A DNA stretch of 44,721 nt from Oscillospiraceae bacterium (GTDB lineage: Bacteria > Bacillota > Clostridia > Oscillospirales > Oscillospiraceae), in the NCBI GenBank assembly GCA_902778285.1, contig CACYXC010000005.1, positions 1-44,721 on the forward strand, read 5' to 3'. Below the pieces are notes generated by a model that saw nothing but the letters and a program-made list of their open reading frames with translations, had not been told where the DNA came from and did not search any database. A program made the translations under genes and the position numbers. This document shows, piece after piece, positions 16,291-25,561 of this stretch. Numbering within the stretch: position 1 is the first letter of the stretch; each line of letters begins with the position of its first letter.

Positions 16291-16323
16291 AAAAACAGCT
16301 CCCCCGACTGCTGCCGGGGGAGC
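16291..16323 (-). terminator. Terminator of the SH3-NlpC/P60 gene
   Basis: Stem GCTCCCCCG/CGGGGGAGC (16298-16323), followed on the minus strand by TGTTTTT. Confidence 0.8.
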
Positions 16324-16343
16324 GATCGTTTTATGAACTTGCC

Positions 16344-17885
16344 TTACACAATGCGGCGGGCTTCGTAGCCGCGGGTGAAGTAGTACCCGCCGAGCTCGGT
16401 GATGATGACGCCCGTGGTGGAGGTGGAGGCGTGGACAAACTTGTTGTTGCCGATGTAGATGCCGGTGTGGCCGATGTAGTAGTTGTCGTTGGAGTAGAAG
16501 CACAGCACGTCGCCGGGCTGCAGGTTGCTGGGATCGACATGCACGCCGTTGAGCGCTTGGTCGCAGGCCACGCGGTTGAGCGTGTAGCCGAACTGGCTGT
16601 AGACGTAGTACACGAAGCCGGAGCAGTCAAAGCCGGTCTCGGGGGACTTGCCGCCCCAGCTGTAGGGGTAGCCGACGAACTGCAGGGCGAAATTCGCGAT
16701 CTGCTGGCCGGTGCTGCTGCCGGAGGAGGAAGCGCTCGTCGTGGTGCCGGAGCCGCTGGAGACGGTCTTGATGGTGTTGACAACGGGGGCGCCGGCCTGA
16801 TAGCTGCCGGGGCAGACATACTTGCTGTACACATAGCCGTCCTGCCCGTTATAGCTCACGGCGGTCCAGTCGCCGGAGCTGCCGGTGATGGTCACGCTGT
16901 TGCCGTAGAAGAACTCGCCGAGGATCGAGGAGCTCATCGAGGGGCCGGAGCGGAAGCGCACGTTGTTGCCGGTGATGTAGGCGTTGCCGCTGGGCTTGGA
17001 CACCGCCGGCGCGGCGGCCGCGCTGCTCGGGCTGGGGGTGCTGACATAGACGGTGCTGTACAGGTTGCCGCTGGCCGTGCCCTGGGTGGCGACGGCGGCG
17101 CTGTAGCTCTCGCGGAGGGTGATGTACTGGGTGTAGATGTAGCCGCTCTTGTTGTCGACCGTGCAGGGCGTCCACTTGCCCTCGGCGGGACCGGCGATGG
17201 TCAGCTCTTTGCCCTTGTTGTACTTGCCGAGGATGCTGTACTGGCTGGACGGGCCGCTGCGCAGGCAGACATAGTCCGCGTTGATCGAGCCCTGACGGCC
17301 CACCTTGCTGGTGTCCGCGGAGACGGAGGCGGCAGGGGCTGCCGCGGGGGCGGAGGGCACGTTGACCGTGCTGCCGTCAGAGAGGATGATGACGGCGCTG
17401 CCCTCATTGCCGCTGGTGGCGTTGTAGGTGGAATAGGAGGGCGCGGCGGGGGCAGCCGGGGCGGGAGCGGACGCGCTGCCGCTTTCGACGATGACGGTCG
17501 TGGAGGAAGCGGAGCTGTCGCCATAGCTGGAAAAGCCGTCCATGACGATGACGCCGCTGCCCTCGTCATAGGAGGGGGCGGCAGCGGAGCCAGTGACGAC
17601 CGCCGTCTGGGAGGCGTCCGCCGCAAGGCTCAGAAAGCCTGAGGACATGTAGCCGTTCTGACCGCGGTAGCTCACCGCGTACCAGCCGCTGTTGGAGCGG
17701 TCCGTCACCTCGACGGTCGTTCCGGCGGTCAGCGTGTCGAGCACCTGATAGTTGGTGCCCGGACCGGAGCGCAGATTCACCGCGCTGCCGACGACCGTCG
17801 CGCTCTCCGCGAAGGCGGTCGTGCCCATGACCAGCGTGAAGACCAGCAGCAGGGCGACAAACGTCCGTATAAAGTGTTTGCGCAT
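16344..17885 (-). CDS. Secreted NlpC/P60 cell wall hydrolase with three SH3b domains
   Basis: A 513-residue exported peptidoglycan hydrolase. Residues 1-26 form a Sec signal peptide ending TTAFAES. Three bacterial SH3 domains follow (about 30-85, 198-262 and 300-358), each with the NLRSGP or CLRSGP or RFRSGP turn that binds wall peptides, separated by Ala/Ser/Pro-rich linkers. The C-terminal NlpC/P60 domain (about 390-513) has catalytic C421 in FDCSGF and H473 in GHTGIYIG; HAS near 485 is the third position. Such enzymes cut the D-Glu-diamino acid bond of stem peptides. The gene is monocistronic, with its own terminator, next to a penicillin-binding protein and a small conserved gene. Confidence 0.93.
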   Translation of the reverse strand: MRKHFIRTFVALLLVFTLVMGTTAFAESATVVGSAVNLRSGPGTNYQVLDTLTAGTTVEVTDRSNSGWYAVSYRGQNGYMSSGFLSLAADASQTAVVTGSAAAPSYDEGSGVIVMDGFSSYGDSSASSTTVIVESGSASAPAPAAPAAPSYSTYNATSGNEGSAVIILSDGSTVNVPSAPAAAPAASVSADTSKVGRQGSINADYVCLRSGPSSQYSILGKYNKGKELTIAGPAEGKWTPCTVDNKSGYIYTQYITLRESYSAAVATQGTASGNLYSTVYVSTPSPSSAAAAPAVSKPSGNAYITGNNVRFRSGPSMSSSILGEFFYGNSVTITGSSGDWTAVSYNGQDGYVYSKYVCPGSYQAGAPVVNTIKTVSSGSGTTTSASSSGSSTGQQIANFALQFVGYPYSWGGKSPETGFDCSGFVYYVYSQFGYTLNRVACDQALNGVHVDPSNLQPGDVLCFYSNDNYYIGHTGIYIGNNKFVHASTSTTGVIITELGGYYFTRGYEARRIV

Positions 17886-17980
17886 GAACAGATCCTTCTT
17901 TCTGGGCCGGGGGACGGCGCCGCGCGGGGAATCCGCCCCGATCCGTCGAAGAGAAGAGCTTCCCGTCGATGGAACCCGGT

Positions 17981-18259
17981 TTACCTGGAGGACAGTGCGC
18001 GTTCAAGCCACACCGCGGCAACATCCATTGCGGCGTACAGGCTGTCTTTTTCGCTCTTTTTGACGATGCGGTCCCGGGATTTGATCGTGGGATCGGTCAG
18101 CTGGAGCTGGATCGAGACCTTGGTGGCCATGTCCAGATCGCCCTGTTTCGTGCTCTCGAGGATCTGCATCATGATGATGTACTTGTCCGCGAAGCTGCCG
18201 TAATAAATGATGTTGTCTTTCCTTTGGAGAGGATGACCCTTATACTCCAATGCTGCCAA
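17981..18259 (-). CDS. Conserved small protein of unknown function
   Basis: A 92-residue protein starting at a TTG (MAALEYKGHPLQRKDN...), five bases after GGAGGTG; the longer frame to 18298 would start upstream of this ribosome site and inside the promoter. It has no signal peptide or membrane helix. DNIIYYGSFADKYIIMMQIL and KSRDRIVKKSEKDSLYAAMD suggest a compact alpha/beta fold. I recall proteins of this pattern as hypothetical in related gut Clostridia but know no function. It sits between two cell wall genes under its own promoter. Confidence 0.75.
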   Translation of the reverse strand: MAALEYKGHPLQRKDNIIYYGSFADKYIIMMQILESTKQGDLDMATKVSIQLQLTDPTIKSRDRIVKKSEKDSLYAAMDVAAVWLERALSSR

Positions 18260-18286
18260 AAGGAACACCTCCAGTTTTGTAATCAA

Positions 18287-18315
18287 AATGTAACACAATG
18301 AATTAGTTTTGTCAA
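18287..18315 (-). promoter_or_regulatory. Promoter of the small gene at 17981-18259
   Basis: On the minus strand TTGACA (18310-18315), a 17-base spacer, and TACATT (18287-18292) lie 28 bases before the TTG start. Confidence 0.7.
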
Positions 18316-18395
18316 CAGGAAAAGCTTGGGAAAAGTGGTTTTTTCAGGGGAAAAACGCGATAAATTAAGATTTTTCTCCGGCCGAGGGAAGGATA

Positions 18396-18435
18396 CGGTC
18401 TCACAACGCTCCGATCCCGGGGCATTGTGAGACCG
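18396..18435. terminator. Hairpin after the penicillin-binding protein gene
   Basis: CGGTCTCACAA (18396-18406) pairs with TTGTGAGACCG (18425-18435). It lies 22 bases past the stop of the minus-strand gene at 18457. There is no clear T-run, so its terminator role is probable rather than certain. Confidence 0.5.
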
Positions 18436-18456
18436 AAATTGTTACAAATTGGGGCA

Positions 18457-20757
18457 TCAGCCGAAGATGATGGCCGCGCTGCCGTCCCCGTTGTCGCCGC
18501 CGATGCCGTAATCCGGCGTGTCGGGGACGGTGATCTGATTGCCGCCGCCGGGGTTGCCGCCGCCCTGATCGATGGTGATGCCGCCGTCGTTGGGGTAGTT
18601 CGTGCCGCCGCCCGGATTGCCGGGGTTGACGGCGATGCTGTTGCCGTTTTCGTCGATGATGATGCTGTTGCTGTCACCGCCGTAGTTGTAGTACTCGTTT
18701 TCGACGGTGTTGAAGATCCCGGTGTCGGGCTGCAGATAGGGATAGGTGAAGTCCTTCCACTCCAGCCCCTCGTGCACGGGGGCCATGACCTTGCGCCAGA
18801 GCTGCGCCGCGGGGTTGCCGCCGAGGTTGATGCGCTCGGGCGTGTCGAAGCCGGTCCAGACCACAGCCACGTAGTAAGGCGTGCAGCCGGCAAACCAGCG
18901 GTCCTTGTAGTCGCCGGAGGTGCCGGTCTTGCCTGCCACGGGCATGCTGTAGAGCCGCGCCTCCTGGCCGGTGCCCTCTTCGACGCCCTTTTTCATCATC
19001 CAGGTCATGCAGTAGGCGGTGTTGGGTGCGAAGGCGGTGATGGTCTTCGGCTCGTTGTTGAGCACGACGTTGCCCTTGGAGTCCGTCACCATGGTATAGG
19101 TGCGGCTGTAGGTGAAGACGCCGTCGTTGACCAGCGCGCAGTAGGCCGCCGCCATCTCGCGCACCGAGACGCCGTTTGTGAGCTGGCCCAGCGCCATGGG
19201 GGAGTAGGAGGCGTCGTCCGGTACCAGGCTCGTGAAGCCGAGGCGCTCGGTCAGATAATTGTATGCGGTCTGCGGCGTCAGCTTGTCGATGATCTGGGCG
19301 GCCACGGTGTTGAGCGACCATTTGAGGGCCGTGTAGATCGTGACCATGCCATAGTTCTCGTAGCTGTCGTTGTGCGGATACCAGTCCGTGCCGTTGAGGT
19401 GGATATAGGGGGAGTCGTTGACGGTGGTATCCGGGGTGATGAGCCCCTCGTTGATGGCCGGGGCGTAGGAGGCCAGCGGCTTGATGGACGAGCCGGGCGA
19501 GCGGGTGGCGCCGCCGTAGGCAAAACCGTCCACCGACACGGGCACCGCGCGGTTGAGCTCGAAGCTGCGCGTTTTCTGCCCGACGCCGCCCTCCAGAGCG
19601 AGGATGCGCCCGTCGTAGGGGTTCATGACGACGATGGCGCTCTGCAGCTGCTGGGCGCTGCCGGTGCGGGGCAGGTTGGAGGTATCCTGATAGATGCCGT
19701 CGGCGATGGCCTGGATGTTCGCGTCCTGGCAGCAGTAGATCTGGTATCCGCCGTTGAAGAGCAGGGTGCGGGCGGCCTGACGGCTGATGCCCTTGGCCTC
19801 CATCAGATCGCGGATCACATCGTAGATCACGACCTCCTCATAATAGGAGTAGACCTGAGAGGTATTCTGCTGGCCCGGCGTGTAGGAGAAGACGAGCTCC
19901 TCGGCCACCGCGTCCTGCCAGGTCTGGTAGTCGATGTAGCCCTGCTCGTACATCTCGCGCAGGATGACCTCCTGCCGCTGCTTGTTGTTGTCCTCGTTGT
20001 AGAAGGGGTCGCAATAGGTGGGCTTGTTGGTGATGCCCACGATGGCGGCGGACTCCGCCAGCGACAGCTCGGACACGTCCTTGCCGAAATAGGTCTGGGC
20101 CGCGGCCTGTACGCCGTAGCAGCCCTCGCCGAAGTACACGGCGTTGAGATACCACTCGATGATCTCCTGCTTGTTGTACTTCTTCTCCAGCTCCAGCGCG
20201 CCGAAGATCTCGCCGAGCTTGCGCTGGATGGTGACCTCGTCCTTGCCGGTGAGGTTCTTGATGAGCTGCTGGGTGATGGTCGAGCCGCCGGAGCCGGTCT
20301 CCATGCGGGCGAACATCTCCACAAAGGCGCCGGAGGTGCGGTACCAGTCCACGCCCTTGTGCTCGTAGAAGCGCTTGTCCTCGATGGCGACCAGCGCGTG
20401 CTGCATGTACTCGGGGATATCCTCGATATCCACCCAGATACGCTTGTAATTGCCCACCAGCGTCTTGAGCTGCTGCCATTCCCCGGCGGAGTTCTGGTAC
20501 CAGATCGTGCTGGACTCGGAGAGCTGATAGTCCTCCAGCGACAGATCCATGTTCTGCGTCAGGAAGTTCTTGACGTAGTAGGCGAAGATGCAGGTGAACA
20601 GGAGCCCGGCGATCAGCAGGATCAGCAGGATCGAGCCGAAGATCTTGAAGACCGTGCTGACGACGGAGGAAGCGGCGTCCACGGTGAAGCCGGCGGCCTT
20701 GAACGCCATCAGCAGGCCCTTCGGCGTCCGGCTGTTTTTGTTCTGGGATCCACTCAT
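18457..20757 (-). CDS. Class A penicillin-binding protein (PBP1A-type)
   Basis: A 766-residue bifunctional peptidoglycan synthase anchored by one N-terminal helix (about 38-62). The glycosyltransferase-51 domain shows catalytic E126 in IEDKRFYEHKGVD, GGSTITQQLIKNL and the RKLGEIFGALELEKKYNKQEI segment. The transpeptidase domain has S423-S-I-K426 (SxxK), S481-L-N483 (SxN) and K610TGTS614. The C-terminal tail is a Gly/Asn/Pro-rich, disordered extension. I chose the ATG at 20757; AAAGGAGG lies a rather long 13 bases upstream, and the longer frame crosses AT-rich promoter DNA. It polymerises glycan strands and cross-links them on the outer face of the membrane. Confidence 0.94.
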   Translation of the reverse strand: MSGSQNKNSRTPKGLLMAFKAAGFTVDAASSVVSTVFKIFGSILLILLIAGLLFTCIFAYYVKNFLTQNMDLSLEDYQLSESSTIWYQNSAGEWQQLKTLVGNYKRIWVDIEDIPEYMQHALVAIEDKRFYEHKGVDWYRTSGAFVEMFARMETGSGGSTITQQLIKNLTGKDEVTIQRKLGEIFGALELEKKYNKQEIIEWYLNAVYFGEGCYGVQAAAQTYFGKDVSELSLAESAAIVGITNKPTYCDPFYNEDNNKQRQEVILREMYEQGYIDYQTWQDAVAEELVFSYTPGQQNTSQVYSYYEEVVIYDVIRDLMEAKGISRQAARTLLFNGGYQIYCCQDANIQAIADGIYQDTSNLPRTGSAQQLQSAIVVMNPYDGRILALEGGVGQKTRSFELNRAVPVSVDGFAYGGATRSPGSSIKPLASYAPAINEGLITPDTTVNDSPYIHLNGTDWYPHNDSYENYGMVTIYTALKWSLNTVAAQIIDKLTPQTAYNYLTERLGFTSLVPDDASYSPMALGQLTNGVSVREMAAAYCALVNDGVFTYSRTYTMVTDSKGNVVLNNEPKTITAFAPNTAYCMTWMMKKGVEEGTGQEARLYSMPVAGKTGTSGDYKDRWFAGCTPYYVAVVWTGFDTPERINLGGNPAAQLWRKVMAPVHEGLEWKDFTYPYLQPDTGIFNTVENEYYNYGGDSNSIIIDENGNSIAVNPGNPGGGTNYPNDGGITIDQGGGNPGGGNQITVPDTPDYGIGGDNGDGSAAIIFG

Positions 20758-20935
20758 GCGGCGTTCAGCACCTCCTTTGCTTGAACGGAAAAAGCCGATA
20801 CGAAGCGTATGCGGCGGATGGTCGGGGTAAGAAAGCAGAAACAGTATACCACACAATGTCAACCATGGGAGCAGAAATTGGAAAAATTCATAAAGTTTAA
20901 TATTTGCGGGAGAGCGGCCCGCGCCGTCCCCCAGA

Positions 20936-20963
20936 ATATTTTCCCAAAAAACAGGGAAAATAT
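20936..20963. other. Inverted repeat between divergent genes
   Basis: ATATTTTCCC and GGGAAAATAT are perfect 10-base arms around AAAAAACA, 30 bases before the BofC-like start. It could be a regulator site or a leader hairpin; there is no evidence to choose. Confidence 0.45.
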
Positions 20964-20992
20964 CACAGAATCCAAAAAGGGGGGAGATCCGC

Positions 20993-21334
20993 ATGGGACT
21001 GAGGGTGCGCATCGCGCTTTTGATGGTGCTGGCGGCCGCGGCGGCCTTCACGGGGGCCGAGGCCTGGCGGGGGCTGCGTCCGCGGGAGAACATCCACCTG
21101 CCGCATGAGATCTACGACGCCTACGCAGCCCGCGCGGAGAGCGCCATGTACTTCCTGCGCGAGAGCGAAGGGCGCGTAGCGGTCTACGAGACGGAGCGGG
21201 CGCGAAAGCCCCTGCGCGTGACGGAGATCGAGCTGTGCTGTCTGCGCGCGGCGGACCGGGCCATGGTGGAGCAGGGCATCCCCGTGCTGTCGCAGCAGGA
21301 GCTGCTGGCGCTGCTGGAGGATCTGGGCTCCTGA
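20993..21334 (+). CDS. Membrane-anchored BofC C-terminal-like protein
   Basis: A 113-residue protein with an N-terminal hydrophobic segment (residues 5-24) followed by an extracytoplasmic domain. The domain pattern Y-F-L-R-E-x-E-G-R-V-A-V-Y ... T-E-I ... L ... D ... Q-G-I-P-V-x-S ... L-L-E-D-L matches the C-terminal domain of BofC, which in Bacillus modulates SpoIVB signalling during sporulation. Family members in Clostridia are small anchored proteins like this one. GGGGGGAG lies seven bases before the ATG. A sporulation role is inferred from the family only. Confidence 0.6.
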   Translation: MGLRVRIALLMVLAAAAAFTGAEAWRGLRPRENIHLPHEIYDAYAARAESAMYFLRESEGRVAVYETERARKPLRVTEIELCCLRAADRAMVEQGIPVLSQQELLALLEDLGS

Positions 21335-21377
21335 GGGAAACTTAAGAAAATGAAAGCGCTTTGATGCCAGTTTGAAG

Positions 21378-21406
21378 TTGATTTCCGGCGGCCCATAGGG
21401 TAAAAT
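21378..21406 (+). promoter_or_regulatory. Promoter of the DUF1292 gene
   Basis: TTGATT (21378-21383), a 17-base spacer and TAAAAT (21401-21406) lie 30 bases before the ATG. Confidence 0.65.
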
Positions 21407-21435
21407 AGAAGCAGCACAGAGAGGAGGTTTCGGCT

Positions 21436-21723
21436 ATGAGCGAGGATTTCGGCAGCGACTTCATCACCATCGTGGACGATGACGGTCAGGAGTTTGAGCT
21501 TGAGGTGCTTGACACCATGGATTACAAGGGGGAGACCTACCTGGCCTTCCTGCCCGCCAACATGGATGAGGACGATCCGGACTACGGCATCATCATCCTC
21601 CGCTCCGTCCTCGACGAGAACGGGGACGAGCTCTTCGAGTCCATCGACGACGAGGAGCAGCTGCAGGACGTGTACGAGCACTTCATGGTCCTGCTCTTCG
21701 ACGACGAGGACGAAGAGGAATAA
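21436..21723 (+). CDS. DUF1292 protein (YrzB-like)
   Basis: A very acidic 95-residue cytoplasmic protein. FITIVDDDGQEFELEVLDTM, YKGETYLAFLPAN, GIIILRSVLDENGDELFESI and DEEQLQDVYEHFMVLLF are the DUF1292 landmarks. In many Firmicutes the family gene lies next to the Holliday-junction resolvase ruvX, which is absent here. GAGGAGG lies seven bases before the ATG. A probable 6S RNA gene starts within 25 bases of its stop. Function unknown. Confidence 0.88.
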   Translation: MSEDFGSDFITIVDDDGQEFELEVLDTMDYKGETYLAFLPANMDEDDPDYGIIILRSVLDENGDELFESIDDEEQLQDVYEHFMVLLFDDEDEEE

Positions 21724-21746
21724 GCAGGCGCCGACGGCATATACTG

Positions 21747-21966
21747 TCAGCAGAGAAGGAAACGAAGTTCTGCGGTGTGCGTGGTTGCCCTTCGAGGCGC
21801 AGCGGCCCATTAAACCCACATCTCTCATAAGGGATGCCGATTTGAATCTGCGGATTGCAGGCCTCCCGACTCCGGTCGGACGTTGGAAGCAGCGAAACAG
21901 AACTTAGGCGACCCACCTGCCTATTTGTGCAGGTTATAATAGGGCCGACACGGCATGCGCGGACTG
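21747..21966 (+). ncRNA. ssrS: Probable 6S RNA
   Basis: The stretch has no coding frame but strong RNA features. AAGTTCTG (about 21764-21771) pairs with CAGAACTT (21897-21904) to close a long structure. It also contains CTGCGGTGTGCG near the 5' side, TCTCTCATAAGGGATGCCG in the middle and TTAGGCGACCCACCTGCC toward the 3' side, then a CCTGC/GCAGG hairpin. I recognise this combination, length (~200 nt) and following terminator as clostridial 6S RNA, which binds and sequesters housekeeping RNA polymerase. The exact 5' end is not certain; a TATACT at 21740-21745 is a plausible -10 box, but no good -35 is seen. Confidence 0.68.
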
Positions 21967-21999
21967 CTCCCCCGGGGAAACCCGGGGGAGTTTTATTTT
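21967..21999 (+). terminator. Terminator of the 6S RNA
   Basis: CTCCCCCGGG / CCCGGGGGAG around GAAA, followed by TTTTATTTTA. Confidence 0.88.
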
Positions 22000-22076
22000 A
22001 GGCCTACGCAGGCGGGCTTGATCGCAAACGGGAAGGGTGATACAATAATTAGGACAAACAATGTGGGAGGATTCAG

Positions 22077-22298
22077 ATGATTGCCGTCAAGATCATTACC
22101 ATCGTACTGGGCCTGGCTTTCCTTCTGTTCGGATATTTCATATATTATAAAAAGCAATACCATCTCATCAATGACTTCCAGGCGGAGCGGGAAGCAGGAC
22201 GAAAAGACGAGCGATATGCCGAAAGAGTGGGACGGATCGAATTTGTGATCGGCGTCGTCCTGCTTGTGATCGGCGTGCTGCTGATGCTGTTTGCGTAA
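22077..22298 (+). CDS. DUF3784 small membrane protein
   Basis: A 73-residue protein with two hydrophobic segments (residues 3-25 and 54-72) joined by a charged cytoplasmic loop containing KKQYHLINDFQAE. This is the layout of DUF3784. GGGAGGA lies five bases before the ATG. It stands alone, followed by three palindromic repeats. No function is known. Confidence 0.75.
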   Translation: MIAVKIITIVLGLAFLLFGYFIYYKKQYHLINDFQAEREAGRKDERYAERVGRIEFVIGVVLLVIGVLLMLFA

Positions 22299-22360
22299 GG
22301 CGGAGGCGGCGCCCGCGTGCGCGTAATACGAGCCCCTAAGAAGCAAAACGAAGGTCACCT

Positions 22361-22485
22361 CGTAGGGGCGATTCAAGAATCGCCCGCCGACATGGTGTAA
22401 GGTTGGTCAAGCGGGACGTCGAGGACGCCGTCCCCTACGAGCGAAAACGGAGGTCTCCCCGTAGGGGCGACCATTGGTCGCCCGT
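22361..22485. repeat. Three CGTAGGGGC palindromes, alternating orientation
   Basis: Forward copy 22361-22387 (stem GGCGATTC/GAATCGCC), reversed copy 22411-22439 (GGGACG/CGTCCC), and forward copy 22460-22485 (GGCGACC/GGTCGCC). Flanks are constant while each stem differs with both arms matching. No gene is seen in 22299-22559. Confidence 0.8.
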
Positions 22486-22507
22486 CGGCACGGGAAAAAA
22501 GAACGAC

Positions 22508-22535
22508 AAAGGAGCGGGCCGAAGCCCGCTCCTTT
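22508..22535. terminator. Terminator of gdhA
   Basis: AAAGGAGCGGGC / GCCCGCTCCTTT around CGAA, 25 bases past the stop of the minus-strand gene; a T-rich stretch follows on both strands. Confidence 0.8.
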
Positions 22536-22559
22536 TTCCTTGTTCTCTTTGCCGTGGGA

Positions 22560-23912
<1,353 letters not shown>

Positions 23913-23957
23913 TTATGCTGACCTCCTAATTATTTTTTCCGGAATGGGCCTGTTGTC

Positions 23958-23986
23958 AGTATAGCACAGCTTGTCAGGGAAGACAA
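23958..23986 (-). promoter_or_regulatory. Promoter of gdhA
   Basis: On the minus strand TTGTCT (23981-23986), 17 bases, TATACT (23958-23963). An inverted repeat CTTGTC...GACAAG overlaps the -35 and spacer and may be an operator. Confidence 0.7.
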
Positions 23987-24002
23987 GCACGATATTTGTT
24001 AA

Positions 24003-24031
24003 TTGTAAATCACCGGGACCTGTGTTATAAT
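24003..24031 (+). promoter_or_regulatory. Promoter of the aldose epimerase gene
   Basis: TTGTAA (24003-24008), a 17-base spacer and TATAAT (24026-24031), 40 bases before the ATG; back-to-back with the gdhA promoter. Confidence 0.75.
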
Positions 24032-24071
24032 ATGCTGAATTGTTAAAATGATACAAATAAGGAGGAGCAAA

Positions 24072-24983
24072 ATGGTCACAAAAACGAATTTCGGCGCGTA
24101 CGCGCTGTATACGATCGAGGCGGGCGAGCTCGCCGTCTCGATCACGACGCTGGGCGCCACGGTGACGAGCCTGCGCTTTCGCGGCCGGGAGTGCGTGCCG
24201 GGCTATGACAGCCCGGAAGGCTACCTCGGCGGTACGGCCTACCTCGGCGCCGCCATCGGGCGCTACGGCAACCGCATCGCGCTCGCGCGCTTCACGCTGG
24301 GCGGCAAAGAGTGCATGCTGCCGGCAAACGAGGGGCCGAATCAGCTCCACGGCGGACCCAACTCCTATGACAAGCGGGAGTGGTCGGCCGAGGTGCTGGA
24401 CGACGCGGTGCGCTTCACGCTCTCTTCCCCGGACGGGGACAACGGCTTCCCCGGCGCTCTCAGCGCCGCGGTGACTTACAGCGTCAGGGGCGGCACCCTG
24501 CGCCTGGACTTCGAGGGCGACAGCGACGCCGACACGGTCTACGCCCCCACAAGCCACATGTACTTCGACCTCTCCGGGCGGGAAAACTGCCGGGAGGCGG
24601 AGCTGCAGGTCAACGCCTCGCACTATCTGGAGGTGGACGCCGGCCTGATCCCCACGGAAGTCACGCCGGTAGAGGGCACGCGCTTCGACTTCCGCAGCGC
24701 GCGGAAGATCGGACAGGCCTACGACCACTGCTTCGTTCTGGATGGGGAGACGGCCTGCGTCCTGTGCGACGGAGGGGTCCGGATGACCCTCTCCACGGAT
24801 CTCCCGGCCCTGCAGGTCTACACCGGCGAATTCCTGCCCGCGCCCTTCAAGCCCTTCGGTGCGGTCGCGCTGGAGCCGGAGAGCTTTCCCGACAGCCCGA
24901 ACCGCCCGGATTTCCCGAGCACCGTGCTGCGCGCCGGCGAGCACTTCCACCGCTGGGCGGAGTACAGATTTGAAACGGTGTGA
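24072..24983 (+). CDS. galM: Aldose 1-epimerase (galactose mutarotase)
   Basis: A 303-residue cytoplasmic enzyme that interconverts alpha and beta anomers of hexoses. Visible family marks are the opening TLGATVTSLRF, GRYGNRIALARFTLGGKE and NEGPNQLHGGPNSYDKREW around residues 75-105, with the catalytic-type HGG, THMYF-like SHMYFDLSGR near 165, YDHCFVLDG near 220, and the C-terminal LEPESFPDSPNRPDFPS containing the catalytic-region Glu. AAGGAGGAG lies upstream of the ATG at 24072; the eight extra codons of the longer frame overlap it. The transposase gene that follows overlaps its stop. Confidence 0.92.
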   Translation: MVTKTNFGAYALYTIEAGELAVSITTLGATVTSLRFRGRECVPGYDSPEGYLGGTAYLGAAIGRYGNRIALARFTLGGKECMLPANEGPNQLHGGPNSYDKREWSAEVLDDAVRFTLSSPDGDNGFPGALSAAVTYSVRGGTLRLDFEGDSDADTVYAPTSHMYFDLSGRENCREAELQVNASHYLEVDAGLIPTEVTPVEGTRFDFRSARKIGQAYDHCFVLDGETACVLCDGGVRMTLSTDLPALQVYTGEFLPAPFKPFGAVALEPESFPDSPNRPDFPSTVLRAGEHFHRWAEYRFETV

Positions 24984-25507
24984 AAAGGATGCTTCCGGCA
25001 AGGAAGGCAAATCGACTTCCGGCGTTTGATTATTCTCAAAACGGTGCCTATTTCCTTACCATTTGCACAAAAAACCGGGAGTGCTTGTTTTGGGAACAAC
25101 CTTTCCCTCCCACCGTAGGGGAGCGCACCGCGCTCCCGCAAAAGGGGTATTCCCTGTCTCAGGAGGGGGAGATCGTTCGCCGCAGGATTGAAGAGATCAC
25201 GAAGCACTATTCTTCTGTTTCCGTGGATCGTTATGTGATTATGCCCAACCATGTGCATCTTCTGCTGCGGATCGAGGAAGACGCAGGAGGCGGGCGCGCA
25301 ATGCGCGCCCCTACGGTATCGACCCTGGTTTGTCAGTTGAAAGGCGCAGTCAGCAAAGACGTGGGGCAAAAAATCTGGCAGCGCTCCTTTCATGATCATG
25401 TGATCCGAAACGAGCGGGATTACACGGAGATCTGGCAGTATATTGAGGATAATCCGCGCAGATGGAGAGAAGACAAACTTTTTTGCGCTTCTCCTGACAG
25501 GATGTGA
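24980..25507 (+). CDS. REP-associated tyrosine transposase (RAYT, IS200-like HUH enzyme)
   Basis: A 175-residue single-strand transposase of the Y1/TnpA_REP group. It opens with FDYSQNGAYFLTICTKNRE, has the HUH pair H91-V-H93 in VIMPNHVHLLL, and a C-terminal segment FHDHVIRNERDYTEIWQYI containing the candidate nucleophiles Y148 and Y154, ending DNPRRW. RAYTs nick and move REP palindromes. The start is either GTG at 24980, overlapping the galM stop, or ATG at 24989. Strikingly, the frame itself carries two palindromes of the window's repeat family, at residues 45-54 and 104-113. No IS ends are seen, as is usual for RAYTs, which stay as single domesticated genes. Confidence 0.9.
   Translation: MKRMLPARKANRLPAFDYSQNGAYFLTICTKNRECLFWEQPFPPTVGERTALPQKGYSLSQEGEIVRRRIEEITKHYSSVSVDRYVIMPNHVHLLLRIEEDAGGGRAMRAPTVSTLVCQLKGAVSKDVGQKIWQRSFHDHVIRNERDYTEIWQYIEDNPRRWREDKLFCASPDRM
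25113..25317. repeat. Inverted pair of CGTAGGGGC-type palindromes inside the RAYT gene
   Basis: Forward copy 25113-25139 (flank CCGTAGGGG, stem GGGAGCGC/GCGCTCCC) and reversed copy 25290-25317 (stem GGGCGCGCA/TGCGCGCCC, flank CCTACGG). Both stay in frame; the second encodes GGRAMRAPTV. Confidence 0.85.
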
Positions 25508-25561
25508 AAGCTTTTCCCGTAAAAATGCGTTATTAGAGTTAGAACCTTACAGGAGGGGCCG

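Noticed and set aside
17886-17980. Cyclic-di-AMP riboswitch ahead of the NlpC/P60 gene
   Set aside because: Such riboswitches often precede wall hydrolase genes, but none of the conserved ydaO motifs is present in this leader.
21747-21966. Signal recognition particle RNA
   Set aside because: GGAAGCAGC occurs, but the full SRP hairpin signature around it is absent; the 6S features fit better.
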